Position numbers and translations under genes: made by a program
In this document: piece after piece, positions 6,638-15,710 of the stretch
How the letters are laid out: each line of letters starts with the position of its first letter
Numbering within the stretch: position 1 is the first letter of the stretch
From: JALYXS01 sp051003795
GTDB taxonomy: Bacteria; Acidobacteriota; Terriglobia; Bryobacterales; Bryobacteraceae
Assembly (NCBI GenBank): GCA_051003795.1
Contig: JBPCKZ010000096.1
Span: forward strand, 1 to 55,179
DNA length: 55,179 bases
Direction: 5' to 3'
Notes under the pieces: generated by a model
What the model was told of the DNA's origin: nothing
The model's database searches: none
Seen by the model: the letters and a program-made list of their open reading frames with translations, nothing else

Positions 6638-9199
6638 GTGGGATTCCGATCGTATGTAACCGCGTTCAAGATCGCGTGGCGCGAATCGCGCGCCTCCAGC
6701 GCCAAATTTCTGTTCGTAATTTTAGCTGTTGCCGCGGGCGTCGGATCGCTCACCGGCGTTCGGGGTTTCAGCCTCGCTTTTCACAAAATGCTGCTCGGGG
6801 AAGCGCGCAGCCTGATGGCGGCCGACCTTTCCGTCCGCACATTTGCCCTGCCCAGCGAACAACAGCTTGCCCTCATGCGGCAGTTGGAAACCCGGGGCGT
6901 GCGGCGGACCTGGATTACCGAAACGCTCACGATGCTCGCCGCGGATAAATCCGCCGCGCCGGTCCTGATCTCCGTGAAGGCGCTCGATCCGAAGGTTTAC
7001 CCGTTTTACGGAACAGTGAAGCTCGATCCACCCGGAACCCTCTCGAAGAAGCTAACGCCCAATGCGGTCGCCGTGTCCGAAGACCTGCTGCTACGGATGC
7101 ACCTGCGCGTAGGCGATACGGTTCACATCGGCGGCCAGGATTTCACGATTATCGGAACGCTCCAGGCCGAACCGGATCGCATGTCGGGAAGCCTGAACGT
7201 GGGGCCGCGCGTGATGATGAGCCGCGACGGATTGCAACGCACCGAGCTCGTAATCCCCGGCAGCCGCGCTTCGGAGCGCTTCTTGTTCCGGATTCCGCCT
7301 GGCATGCCGATCGAGACGCTGCGCGGCGCTCTGAAGAAGGCGTTTCCCGAAGGGCTGATTATCGATTTCCGCCAGACAAACCCCATCATCGAACAAGGCT
7401 TGCAGCGCGCCACCACGTTTTTAAGCCTGGTGAGCCTGATCGCGTTGATCGTGGGAGCTCTTGGCGTGTCGACGGCCATGCAGTCGCATCTGCGGCAGAA
7501 GATGGATAGCATCGCGATCATGAAATGCCTGGGTGCGCGGTCGAGCCAGATCATGCGCATTTACCTGTTTCAGACGATCGGGCTCGGCCTCGCCGGCGGG
7601 CTGCTCGGCATCGCGATGGGCATGGCGGTGCAGCGGGCGTTCCCAATGCTGATCGCGCGCTATTTCCAGGCGCGACCGGCGTTTTCATGGGACGCGCTCT
7701 CCGCCGTTCAAGGCCTTGGGATCGGCATTCTTTCGACGCTGTTATTTACCGTTCCGGCGCTGCTTTCAATCCGCGGCATTCGTCCCGGCGTAATTTTCCG
7801 GCGTGAAATGGCCGAGACGCGGCCGGGCTGGAAGGAGCGATTGCGGCAGGGGAGCGCGTCGATTGCGTCGGCCGCGATCATCCTTTTGGGCATCGGCGCA
7901 ATTGCCGGCTGGTTGAGCGATTCCGCGCGGATGGGGATGTATTTCGCCGGCGGCCTTGCGGCAAGCCTGCTGGCGCTCGCCGCCGTCGCATGGCTGCTGC
8001 TGCGCGGGTTGAGATGGTTCAGCCGGCGCGCGCCGCGCGGATTGCGAGCGGGCGTGCGGCACGGAATAGCTAATCTCCACCGGCCTGGCAATCACGCCGG
8101 AGCCGCGCTGGTCGCGCTCGGCATTGGCGTGATGTTCACGCTCACCATCTACCTGGTTCAGCGCGGATTGCTCGTCGAGGTAGTGAAGAGCGCGCCGCCG
8201 GGGATGCCGAATGTGTTCCTGCTCGACATCACGCCAAGAAGTCGCGACCAAGTCGCCAGGCTGCTGGCGCGGCAGAGCGGCGTTGAGGGCGTTCCGGAGA
8301 TGGTGGGCACTGTGTCCGCGCGAATCGGCTCGATCAATGGCGTCCCGCTCGACCGGCAATCGATGAAAGGCTACGCGCGACGGTATGCCGGAACCATGGC
8401 CGTTACCACCTCGGCCGCAAAACCGTTGCATACGGCCGTGCGTCAAGGCGCCTGGTGGGACGCGTCGAAGCTGGCGCCGAACGCGGAGCCGCTGCTATCC
8501 GTTTCGGAAGAAGCGGCGAAAGTCCTGCATCTCAAGCCCGGCGACCAAGTTGAATGGTCCACGCCCGCGCGGCGGTTTCAAGCGCGGGTGGCGGCCATCC
8601 ACAAAACCGAATCGATCCGGCTGAGCGCGCGGGTCGAATTCATCCTGACGCCTGGCGCGCTGAATGGATTCCCCATGATTTACTATGGCAGCGCGCGCGT
8701 GAAGCCGGCCGGCGTACCCGCGCTGCAACGGGCCGTATACGACAGGTTCCCGACCGTGACCGTCGTTAACGTCGCCGATGTGATGCAGATCGTTCAGGAC
8801 GTGGTCGATCAAATCTCGCTGGTGATCCGCTTCATTTCCGGATTTGCGATTCTGGCGGGAGCGATCATTCTGGCGTCCAGTATCGCGGGAACGCGCTTCC
8901 GGCGCATTCGCGAAGTCGTGATTCTGAAAACCTTGGGCGCGACGCGCAACCGCGTGGCGGAAATTTTTTCCGTGGAATTTCTAGTTCTGGGATTGGTGGC
9001 GGGACTGATGGGCAGTTTGCTCGCCAGCGGCTTCGCGGCGCTCCTGCTAAACCGGTTGCTCGATGCGCATCCGAGCTTCGATCCCGTTCCAAACGCAATC
9101 TGCGTGCTCCTGACCGCCGTCATCGCAAATGCCGCCGGGTGGCTCGCAAGCTTCCGGATTCTGGGCCAGAAACCGCTCGAGATCCTGCGTCAGGAATAA
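6638..9199 (+). CDS. FtsX-like ABC transporter permease (YbbP type)
   Basis: An 853-residue integral membrane protein with the YbbP-type layout. There is an N-terminal helix (FLFVILAVAAGVGSLTGVRG), a periplasmic domain (about residues 45-240), three helices forming the first FtsX unit (about 255-380), two central helices, and a second periplasmic domain. A final FtsX unit starts VIRFISGFAILAGAIILASS and ends in PLEILRQE. Such permeases work with a cytoplasmic ATPase (YbbA/LolD type) in lipoprotein or envelope-linked export. No such ATPase is adjacent, so the partner must be encoded elsewhere. The start is a GTG at 6638, the first usable start after the tRNA remnant, with a weak GAAG ahead. 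It converges on the DUF4142 gene with a 6-bp gap. Confidence 0.9.
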   Translation: MGFRSYVTAFKIAWRESRASSAKFLFVILAVAAGVGSLTGVRGFSLAFHKMLLGEARSLMAADLSVRTFALPSEQQLALMRQLETRGVRRTWITETLTMLAADKSAAPVLISVKALDPKVYPFYGTVKLDPPGTLSKKLTPNAVAVSEDLLLRMHLRVGDTVHIGGQDFTIIGTLQAEPDRMSGSLNVGPRVMMSRDGLQRTELVIPGSRASERFLFRIPPGMPIETLRGALKKAFPEGLIIDFRQTNPIIEQGLQRATTFLSLVSLIALIVGALGVSTAMQSHLRQKMDSIAIMKCLGARSSQIMRIYLFQTIGLGLAGGLLGIAMGMAVQRAFPMLIARYFQARPAFSWDALSAVQGLGIGILSTLLFTVPALLSIRGIRPGVIFRREMAETRPGWKERLRQGSASIASAAIILLGIGAIAGWLSDSARMGMYFAGGLAASLLALAAVAWLLLRGLRWFSRRAPRGLRAGVRHGIANLHRPGNHAGAALVALGIGVMFTLTIYLVQRGLLVEVVKSAPPGMPNVFLLDITPRSRDQVARLLARQSGVEGVPEMVGTVSARIGSINGVPLDRQSMKGYARRYAGTMAVTTSAAKPLHTAVRQGAWWDASKLAPNAEPLLSVSEEAAKVLHLKPGDQVEWSTPARRFQARVAAIHKTESIRLSARVEFILTPGALNGFPMIYYGSARVKPAGVPALQRAVYDRFPTVTVVNVADVMQIVQDVVDQISLVIRFISGFAILAGAIILASSIAGTRFRRIREVVILKTLGATRNRVAEIFSVEFLVLGLVAGLMGSLLASGFAALLLNRLLDAHPSFDPVPNAICVLLTAVIANAAGWLASFRILGQKPLEILRQE

Positions 9200-9205
9200 A
9201 CTTAC

Positions 9206-9874
9206 TTACTCGGGCTTGCTCAGGGCTTTGATTGCTTTTAGGTGTTCCTGCATCTCCGGCAGCGTCTTCAGCGCGAATGCTTTGAGCGCCCCGTCCGTCC
9301 CGCTCTGCGATTCCCACTCGAAGGCCTGCACGTCGCGCTCCTGGCTCTTCGATTGATCTTTCAGGTAAGCCCGGTCAAACTCGGCGCCGGATAGTTTCGC
9401 GAGCTTGTCGAGGCGCGCCTGATGCCGGGGATCGAGCGAGCCTGGAACGGCATAGCCCTGCTTCCCCGCGATTCGCGCCAGGCGCCGGTTCACCTTGGCG
9501 TGATCGTCAACCAGCGTTTTGGCGAATAGTTTCACGGAATCCTTCGAAGCCTTATCCATCGCAAGCTTGCCGATTTCGATTTGAGCGAGGCCGCGCATTA
9601 CGGCGCGCTCGATGAATTGCCGGTCGGAAATTTTATCGGCCGGCGCATCGTATGGATTCCGCGACGTTGGATTTCCGGTGAACCCGGGGCCGCCCGGCGT
9701 AACCGGATCGGTGGAAGTGGCGTTTGAGGAATCGGTCCGGGGGAGGCCGGAATTGCCGCTCTGGGGAGCGTTATTCTGCGGATTTCGGTTCTGCGGAGTG
9801 CCGCTCTGCGCCGCCGCCGGACCGCCCAGCAAAACCGCGCCCAGCAAGAGCAAAACGCCGAAGGTTTCTCGCAT
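9206..9874 (-). CDS. Secreted DUF4142 protein
   Basis: 222 residues: a signal peptide (MRETFGVLLLLGAVLLGGPA, cleavage near AAAQ), a low-complexity Asn/Gln/Pro/Ser/Gly linker (about 24-75), then a helical DUF4142 domain (about 80-220). Domain features include SDRQFIERAVMRGLAQIEIG, FAKTLVDDHAKVNRRL and the C-terminal MQEHLKAIKAL. DUF4142 is a ferritin-like four-helix fold of unknown biochemical role, often stress-associated, in the periplasm or envelope. It is a single-gene unit converging with the FtsX-type gene. Confidence 0.9.
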   Translation of the reverse strand: MRETFGVLLLLGAVLLGGPAAAQSGTPQNRNPQNNAPQSGNSGLPRTDSSNATSTDPVTPGGPGFTGNPTSRNPYDAPADKISDRQFIERAVMRGLAQIEIGKLAMDKASKDSVKLFAKTLVDDHAKVNRRLARIAGKQGYAVPGSLDPRHQARLDKLAKLSGAEFDRAYLKDQSKSQERDVQAFEWESQSGTDGALKAFALKTLPEMQEHLKAIKALSKPE

Positions 9875-9925
9875 GACTCCCCTTTGCCCCGTATAAGTCG
9901 AATCGGCTAAATTCTACCAAACAAA

Positions 9926-10171
9926 CTATTCCTTGGTTTTAAGCGCGTTGTCGTTATCGACGATGAACTTCCGGATCGCATCCGATTGCTCCAGCAATTT
10001 TTTCCATTGCTCTTTGTAGAGCGTTACCGGGAACCGCCCGAGGCCATACACGGAGAGGGCGCCCTTTTCGCTGACTTTCAGGGAGATGGTTCCGCGCTTC
10101 GGGTCGCGTTTGAGCGACTCGTTCTCGGCCTTGAGGCGCTCGAGTTCGGCTTTCAAATCTTCGTCTGGCAT
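9926..10171 (-). CDS. Small conserved protein with an N-terminal coiled coil
   Basis: 81 residues from the ATG at 10171 (MPDEDLKAELERLKAENESL). A short Leu/Glu/Lys coiled coil is followed by a compact region, ISLKVSEKGALSVYGLGRFP, then VTLYKEQWKKLL and a charged tail. The frame is open up to an ATG at 10219, which would add 16 residues. I prefer 10171 because the coiled coil starts there; neither start has a strong ribosome binding site. Proteins with the KVSEKGALSxYGxGRFPVTLY signature recur in acidobacteria as uncharacterised proteins. No function is known to me. It lies between DUF4142 and an MFS gene, all leftward. Confidence 0.75.
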   Translation of the reverse strand: MPDEDLKAELERLKAENESLKRDPKRGTISLKVSEKGALSVYGLGRFPVTLYKEQWKKLLEQSDAIRKFIVDNDNALKTKE

Positions 10172-10251
10172 TCTGACAGAATACGACAAATTCACAGGCA
10201 GCGGCTTGATCTCCGCCATGCGGCGTCAAGCGTCCCCATGAGTGGGGGCCA

Positions 10252-11433
10252 CTAGTCACTGGCGGATTGTATCAACGCGAAGCCGGCGATCGGCGCTTCC
10301 TCCTTCTCTCGCGAGGGAAACACGAACCGGCCGGCAATCGCCGCCAGTACCAGCGACGCTGCGGCCATCACAAATGCGGCCGAGTATCCGAAACGATTCG
10401 CTACCGCTCCCGCCGCAAAGGAACTGACGCCCACGAACAGATCGTAAAACGCGCTCAACACGCCCACCACGGACCCGCGCTCGCGATCGGGCGTCGCTTT
10501 CAGAATCGTACTTCCCACCGACGACCAGGGGAACGAAAAACCCAATCCCAAAATTCCCGCCGCCGCGATCGCCAGCATGGGGGGCGGCCCGATTGCAAGA
10601 ATTGAAAGCCCGACGCCCATCGCCGCGATTCCACAGTAATAAGTGATGGCTGGATGGATGCGGTCCGGCAATCCGCCGAGGAAAAATCGCGATAGCAAAA
10701 TCACCAGCGCGTACGCCGTGAAGGCCGCGGGACCGGAATTGCCGTGCTGCGCGAGATGCAGAATCAGGAAGCCGGCGATCACGGGGTAATGCACATTGAC
10801 GAAGCCCACGGCAATGCCGGGCGCGATCAGCGATTTCGGCACCCAGCGCCTCGGCGCGTGATGCGGTTCGGCTTTGTAGTCCTCCGGAATGCGCGTCAGA
10901 ATCGCGAAAGCCGCCAGCGCCAATACCGCCTGCATCAGCGCGGCGTGCTGGAACGAGCCGGCCCAGTGCCCCAGCACGGGTCCCGCCGAAATGCCGCCCC
11001 AAATGCCGCTGCTGACGTAGCCCAATGCCTGCCCGCTCCGGTGAATGCCTCCCATCTCGACGGCCCAGGCCGCCGCGCCAGTGTAGAGGCAAGCCTCGCC
11101 GAAGCCTTGCAGGATGCGCCCCAAATACGCGCCGGCAATTCCGAGCGGCATCAGATAGGCAACGCCGGCCGCGGCGCAGCTCATCAGTCCCGTAAGAAAA
11201 GCGATCTTGCGCCCCCGCCTATCGGCCAGCGGACCGGAGAAAAAACGGCTGGCGAGCGCGACGAACGAGAAGATGCCGATTATGAAACCGACCGTCCGAT
11301 CGGACCCGCCAAGATCGTGCCGGATGTGCGGCGCCAGCGCGGGCAGAACCGTCCCAATCCCCAGGAAGCCCAGGAAAGTCGCGCCAATCAGTGCCCAGAA
11401 GCGCGCATTGAAGCCATGCGCCGTTAACCCCAT
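10252..11433 (-). CDS. MFS transporter
   Basis: A 393-residue major facilitator with about twelve hydrophobic helices. The MFS motif A between helices 2 and 3 reads GPLADRRGRKIAF (about residues 66-78). Helix 1 is ALIGATFLGFLGIGTVLPAL, and a helix 5-like segment reads GYVSSGIWGGISAGPVLGHW. The family imports or exports small molecules by secondary transport. The substrate cannot be read from the sequence; the layout resembles drug or sugar exporters. The start ATG at 11433 is divergent from the ABC ATPase gene at 11494, leaving a 60-bp shared promoter region. Confidence 0.9.
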   Translation of the reverse strand: MGLTAHGFNARFWALIGATFLGFLGIGTVLPALAPHIRHDLGGSDRTVGFIIGIFSFVALASRFFSGPLADRRGRKIAFLTGLMSCAAAGVAYLMPLGIAGAYLGRILQGFGEACLYTGAAAWAVEMGGIHRSGQALGYVSSGIWGGISAGPVLGHWAGSFQHAALMQAVLALAAFAILTRIPEDYKAEPHHAPRRWVPKSLIAPGIAVGFVNVHYPVIAGFLILHLAQHGNSGPAAFTAYALVILLSRFFLGGLPDRIHPAITYYCGIAAMGVGLSILAIGPPPMLAIAAAGILGLGFSFPWSSVGSTILKATPDRERGSVVGVLSAFYDLFVGVSSFAAGAVANRFGYSAAFVMAAASLVLAAIAGRFVFPSREKEEAPIAGFALIQSASD

Positions 11434-11493
11434 TCATTCCAGTGTACTTGGGGAGTCGCTTCATTTCCAATCTCTGATACTATTCCTGAACCG

Positions 11494-12423
11494 ATGGACG
11501 CAATTGCAATTCGAGAGGTCACCAAGACTTTCGGGGCCGTGACGGCGGTGAATAATCTTTCGCTCGTCGTCCCGGAAGGTTCGATTTACGGTTTCATCGG
11601 TCCGAACGGGTCCGGCAAAACCACCACCATGCGGATGATCGTGGGCATCTTCCATCCCGATAGCGGAACGATTCGCGTGTTTCAAGAACCAATGTCCGCG
11701 GAACGCACGGGACTTATCGGTTATCTGCCCGAAGAGCGCGGGCTATACAGAAAGATGGCCGTGCGGGCGCTACTTGAGTTTCACGGAGAGCTGCGCGGAG
11801 GCCGGAACGTGGCGGCCGAGGTGGATGCATGGCTGAAAAAACTCGGTCTCGATCAGTGGGCGTCGCGTCCCGTCGAAACGCTGAGCAAGGGCATGACGCA
11901 AAAAGTGCAGTTCATCGCCGCGGTGACGCCGCAGCCGAAGCTGGCGATCCTGGACGAGCCGTTCACGGGGCTCGACCCGGTTAGCGCCGATTCCATCCGC
12001 GATTCGATTCTCGAATTGCGCCGCCGGGGCGCAACCGTCGTCCTCAGCACGCACGATATGAACGTGGCGGAATCCATGTGCGACAGCATCTTCATGATCT
12101 TGGGCGGAAACAAGGTTTTGGACGGTACGCTCGCGGCAATTCAGGACGAGTACGGCAGCGACACCATCCGCGTCTCGGCGGAGAATGCGGCCGCCTGTCT
12201 CGACGGTCTTCCGGGCGTCGAACAAGTGCGCGATCTCGGCCCGGTTCAGGAGCTCCGGATGACGCCCGGCTGCGATCCTCAGGACGTGTTGCGCGCGTTG
12301 ATTTCGCGCACCAGGGTGACGAGTTTCGCGGTCGCGCGGCCTTCGCTCCACGACATCTTCGTGCGGATCGCCCGACCTGCATCCGTTTCCTCAAGCACAA
12401 GCGCGGAGGCTCAGGTTGCGTAA
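11494..12423 (+). CDS. ABC transporter ATP-binding protein, NatA-like
   Basis: 309 residues. Walker A is GPNGSGKT (36-43), the signature is LSKGM (about 130-134), Walker B is LAILDEP followed by FTGLDP, and the switch His is in STHDM. The C-terminal 90 residues form the DUF4162-type domain found in NatA/YhaQ ATPases. It energises the ABC-2 permease encoded immediately downstream, with which it overlaps by 8 nt. These pairs export sodium, drugs or other compounds; the substrate is unknown. Transcription probably starts in the 60-bp gap shared with the divergent MFS gene. Confidence 0.93.
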   Translation: MDAIAIREVTKTFGAVTAVNNLSLVVPEGSIYGFIGPNGSGKTTTMRMIVGIFHPDSGTIRVFQEPMSAERTGLIGYLPEERGLYRKMAVRALLEFHGELRGGRNVAAEVDAWLKKLGLDQWASRPVETLSKGMTQKVQFIAAVTPQPKLAILDEPFTGLDPVSADSIRDSILELRRRGATVVLSTHDMNVAESMCDSIFMILGGNKVLDGTLAAIQDEYGSDTIRVSAENAAACLDGLPGVEQVRDLGPVQELRMTPGCDPQDVLRALISRTRVTSFAVARPSLHDIFVRIARPASVSSSTSAEAQVA

Positions 12424-13744
12424 AATTCTTCTGATCGCCAAGCGGGATTACCTTGCCTCGATTCGAACCAAGGCGTTTCTATTTGGTCTCGTCGTGGCTC
12501 CGGTGCTGTTTGGCGGAAGCTTCATCGGCATCGCCCTGATGAAGAACAAACCCGACATTCGCGACAAGCGTATTGCCATCGTCGATCGTACGGGCGCGGC
12601 GGCGGCCTCCGTGATTGAAGCCGTGCGCGAGCGCAACGAGCAAGACCTTTTCGACAAAACCAAAGGCCGGCAAACCATGCCCCGCTACCGGTTCGAAAAC
12701 GTTCCTCCGGCGGATGAAAACCCGGGCGCGCAACTCCTGGCACTATCGGACCGCGTGCGCCGCGGCGATCTGTCCGGATTTATCGAGATCGGCGCGCGAG
12801 CCTTGCAGCCCCGCAAGACCGCCGCTGAAAGCTCGATTGACGACGGCATCTCCTGGTACGCAAACGAGAGCGGCTTCGGCGAGGCGCGGCACTGGCTCGC
12901 CGCCCCGCTGAACGACGGGCTCCGGCGCGTGCGTTTGGCGAAGCTTGGCGTCGATCCAAGCCATTTTGAGGATGTGCTCGGTTCCGTACCGGTGGAGAGC
13001 ATGAGCCTGGTCTCAAGGGACGCGAAGACGGGCCGGATTTCCGAAGCGCGGAAGAAAGGGCAAGTCGAGACCTTTGCGATTCCGTTTGGGCTGATGATGC
13101 TGTTGGCGATGATCGTGATGTTAACGTCCGCGCCCATGCTGCCGGGGATTGCGGAGGATAAGATGCAGCGCGTATTCGAAATGCTTCTCGCGTCCGCAAC
13201 GCCGTTCGAGCTGATCGCGGGCAAAATCGCCGCCGCCGTGGGCCGCTCGCTGACGAGTTCGGTCCTCTACATCGGCGCGGGTGTTCTGGTGATGAATTCG
13301 ATGGCGATGATGGGCCTGCTGCCTTTCCAACTCCTTCCCTGGTTTGTGATTTACCTCGTCGCCGAGGTGACGATGCTGTGCGCCTTCGCGTCGGCGCTGG
13401 GCGCCGCATGCGGCAGTCCCCAGGACGCGCAGAGTTTGGGAGTCGTCCTGATGACCCCGGTGATGATTCCGCTTTTCTTGATGATGCCTGTCCTGCAGCA
13501 GCCCAATAGCGCTTTCGCAACGGTTCTATCTCTGCTTCCGCCGTTCACGCCGTTGTTGATGCTCATGCGGCAGGCGCTGCCGGGCGGAGTTCCCGCATGG
13601 CAGCCGTGGGTGGGCCTCGCCGGTATCGCCATCGGAACCGCGGCCATTGCGTGGGTCGCGGCGCGCATCTTCCGCGTAGCCATCCTGCTTCAGGGCAAGC
13701 CGCCGAACATGGCGGAGTTGGCGCGCTGGGCCGTGCACGGATAA
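12416..13744 (+). CDS. ABC-2 type permease, NatB/YhaP-like
   Basis: 442 residues with the ABC-2 layout: one N-terminal helix (FLFGLVVAPVLFGGSFIGIA), a large extracytoplasmic region (about 50-215), then five or six helices. These include FAIPFGLMMLLAMIVMLTSA and a conserved amphipathic segment DKMQRVFEMLLASATPFELI. The start is TTG at 12416, preceded by a good GGAGG ribosome binding site (gcggaggctcagg) and overlapping the ATPase stop by 8 nt, so translation is coupled. Together the two genes form a NatAB-like exporter. Confidence 0.92.
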   Translation: MRKILLIAKRDYLASIRTKAFLFGLVVAPVLFGGSFIGIALMKNKPDIRDKRIAIVDRTGAAAASVIEAVRERNEQDLFDKTKGRQTMPRYRFENVPPADENPGAQLLALSDRVRRGDLSGFIEIGARALQPRKTAAESSIDDGISWYANESGFGEARHWLAAPLNDGLRRVRLAKLGVDPSHFEDVLGSVPVESMSLVSRDAKTGRISEARKKGQVETFAIPFGLMMLLAMIVMLTSAPMLPGIAEDKMQRVFEMLLASATPFELIAGKIAAAVGRSLTSSVLYIGAGVLVMNSMAMMGLLPFQLLPWFVIYLVAEVTMLCAFASALGAACGSPQDAQSLGVVLMTPVMIPLFLMMPVLQQPNSAFATVLSLLPPFTPLLMLMRQALPGGVPAWQPWVGLAGIAIGTAAIAWVAARIFRVAILLQGKPPNMAELARWAVHG

Positions 13745-13750
13745 ACGCGG

Positions 13751-14539
13751 ATGACCTACACTCGCCGCGGGCGTTGGGCGTTAGTTACCGGAGCGAGCGC
13801 GGGCATCGGAAAAGAATTCGCGAAACAGCTCGCCGCGGGTGGAACGAACCTTCTGCTCACGGCCCGGCGCATGGACCGCTTGGAAGCGCTGGCGCCGGAA
13901 CTGCGATCGGCTAGCGGCATAAAGATCGAGTGCGTGGCGGCGGATCTGGAGGATACCGATGGGCCGGCCAAAATCTTCGCGTTTGCTCAAGACAAGAGTT
14001 TAAAAATCGACATTCTGATTAACAACGCGGGTTTCGGCGATTACGGAGCGTTCGCGAATTCGGATCTTCGCAAGCAATTGGGAATGGTTAAAGTAAATTG
14101 CGGCGCGGTGGTGAATCTCACGCACCTATTCCTGCCGGGCATGATCGAGCGGCGCGCTGGCGAGATCCTGATCCTCGCTTCGACCGCTGCATTCCAACCC
14201 GTTCCCTACATGAGCGTGTACGCCGCGACAAAGGCGTTCGACATGCTGTTCGCCGAAGGGCTGGCGCAAGAGGTAAAGCGCTTCGGCATCCGCGTCTGCG
14301 CGCTATGCCCCGGATCGACCGAATCCGAGTTCCACGACGTGGCCGGCTCGCCGGGCAATCTTCTCGCGATGCAGGAGACCGCCGAACAGGTTGTGCGCGT
14401 GGGGCTCAAAGCATTGGCATCCGGAAAGCATGTAATCGTTTCCGGATGGAAAAACCGCATGGGAGCTGGAATCCAACGTCTGGTCCCCCGCCGCATTGTG
14501 TCCCACATGACGGAAAAGCTATTCCGCCCGAAAAAATGA
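13751..14539 (+). CDS. Short-chain dehydrogenase/reductase (SDR), DltE/YdfG-like
   Basis: A 262-residue classical SDR. The cofactor loop TGASAGIG is at 13-20, NNAG near 92, and the catalytic Ser and Tyr-x-x-x-Lys lie in ILASTAAF and VYAATKAF (Tyr near 157). An Arg after the second strand (TARRMDRL) suggests NADP(H). The C-terminal part (LCPGSTESEFHDVAG) is typical of the group annotated as YqjQ/DltE. The substrate is unknown. It begins 6 bp after the ABC permease stop and lies 43 bp before metX, so it may be read with either. Confidence 0.9.
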   Translation: MTYTRRGRWALVTGASAGIGKEFAKQLAAGGTNLLLTARRMDRLEALAPELRSASGIKIECVAADLEDTDGPAKIFAFAQDKSLKIDILINNAGFGDYGAFANSDLRKQLGMVKVNCGAVVNLTHLFLPGMIERRAGEILILASTAAFQPVPYMSVYAATKAFDMLFAEGLAQEVKRFGIRVCALCPGSTESEFHDVAGSPGNLLAMQETAEQVVRVGLKALASGKHVIVSGWKNRMGAGIQRLVPRRIVSHMTEKLFRPKK

Positions 14540-14582
14540 AAGGCCTCGTCTCTTCTTCGCTTGTTACCATGATGGTTTCCCC

Positions 14583-15701
14583 ATGATCGTGGAGACCCAG
14601 TGCGCGCGTTTCGACAGCATTTCGCTCGAAAGCGGCGCCCGTCTTTCCCCCGTCGAAGCCGCTTACGAAACGTACGGCGAGTTGAACTCTTCGAAGTCGA
14701 ACGCCATCCTGATTCTGCATGCTTTTTCGGGCGACGCGCATGCGGCTGGGGTCGGCCGCGACACAGGCAAGCCCGGCTGGTGGGACGATATGATCGGCCC
14801 CGGCAAAGCCTTCGACACGGATAAATATTTCATGATCTGCTCGAACGTTCTGGGCGGGTGTCAAGGAACCACCGGGCCGCTCTCGATCAACCCCGCCACC
14901 GGACGCCGCTACGGAATGGCCTTCCCGGTAATTACCGTCGGCGACATGGTGCGGTTGCAAAAGATGCTGATCGACCGCCTTGGCATAGAGCGGCTGCTGG
15001 CGATCGCCGGCGGGTCGATGGGCGGCATGCAGGCGCTCCAATGGGCCGTCTCATATCCGGAAATGGTGCGCTCGGCCATCCCGATCGCGACCACCGCGCG
15101 GCATAGCGCCCAGCAAATTGCGTTCAACGAAGTGGGGCGCCAAGCCATCATGGCGGACCCCGATTGGTGCGATGGAAACTATCCCGATTCCAAGCCGCCG
15201 GCGCGCGGATTAGGCATTGCGCGCATGGTCGGCCACATCACGTATATGAGCGACGAATCGATGCGCGAGAAATTCGGCCGCCGCTTGCGCGAGAAGGAAA
15301 AGTTCGGCTTCGATTTCTCGGTGGATTTCGAGGTGGAAAGTTACCTCCGCTATCGCGGAAGCCAGTTCGTTACCAGATTCGACGCGAACTCGTATCTCTA
15401 CATCACCAAAGCGGAGGACTACTTCGATTTGACCAACGGGAGCGGTTCGCTCGCGGCCGCGTTCGACCGCGTCAACACCCGCTTCCTGGTCGTCAGCTTC
15501 ACTTCCGACTGGCTCTATCCCAGCTACCAGTCGCAGGAAATCGTTCGCGTGCTGCGCCAGCGGAATCACGATGTCGCCTATTGCGATTTGCCGTCGAATT
15601 ACGGCCACGACGCATTCCTGGTGGATACCGCCGAGCAAACCGACGTGGTTCGCGGATTCCTTAACAGCACGGTTGCCATCGGCAGCCGGGCAAAGGCATA
15701 G
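14583..15701 (+). CDS. metX: Homoserine O-acetyltransferase MetX
   Basis: A 372-residue alpha/beta-hydrolase-fold acyltransferase. It transfers an acetyl (in some members succinyl) group from CoA to L-homoserine, the first committed step of methionine synthesis. The nucleophile elbow AGGSMGGMQALQW (Ser near residue 144), the oxyanion segment LHAFSGDAHAAG, the acid region VVSFTSDWLYPS and the final SNYGHDAFL with the catalytic His are all present. The length is normal for the family. metW follows after 9 bp, the standard pairing in proteobacteria and acidobacteria. The acyl donor cannot be assigned with certainty by eye. The 43-bp upstream spacer is too short for a SAM riboswitch. Confidence 0.95.
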   Translation: MIVETQCARFDSISLESGARLSPVEAAYETYGELNSSKSNAILILHAFSGDAHAAGVGRDTGKPGWWDDMIGPGKAFDTDKYFMICSNVLGGCQGTTGPLSINPATGRRYGMAFPVITVGDMVRLQKMLIDRLGIERLLAIAGGSMGGMQALQWAVSYPEMVRSAIPIATTARHSAQQIAFNEVGRQAIMADPDWCDGNYPDSKPPARGLGIARMVGHITYMSDESMREKFGRRLREKEKFGFDFSVDFEVESYLRYRGSQFVTRFDANSYLYITKAEDYFDLTNGSGSLAAAFDRVNTRFLVVSFTSDWLYPSYQSQEIVRVLRQRNHDVAYCDLPSNYGHDAFLVDTAEQTDVVRGFLNSTVAIGSRAKA

Positions 15702-15710
15702 CGCATAACG

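Noticed and set aside
14540..14582. SAM riboswitch ahead of metX
   Set aside because: The 43-bp gap is too short for a SAM aptamer and shows no matching fold.
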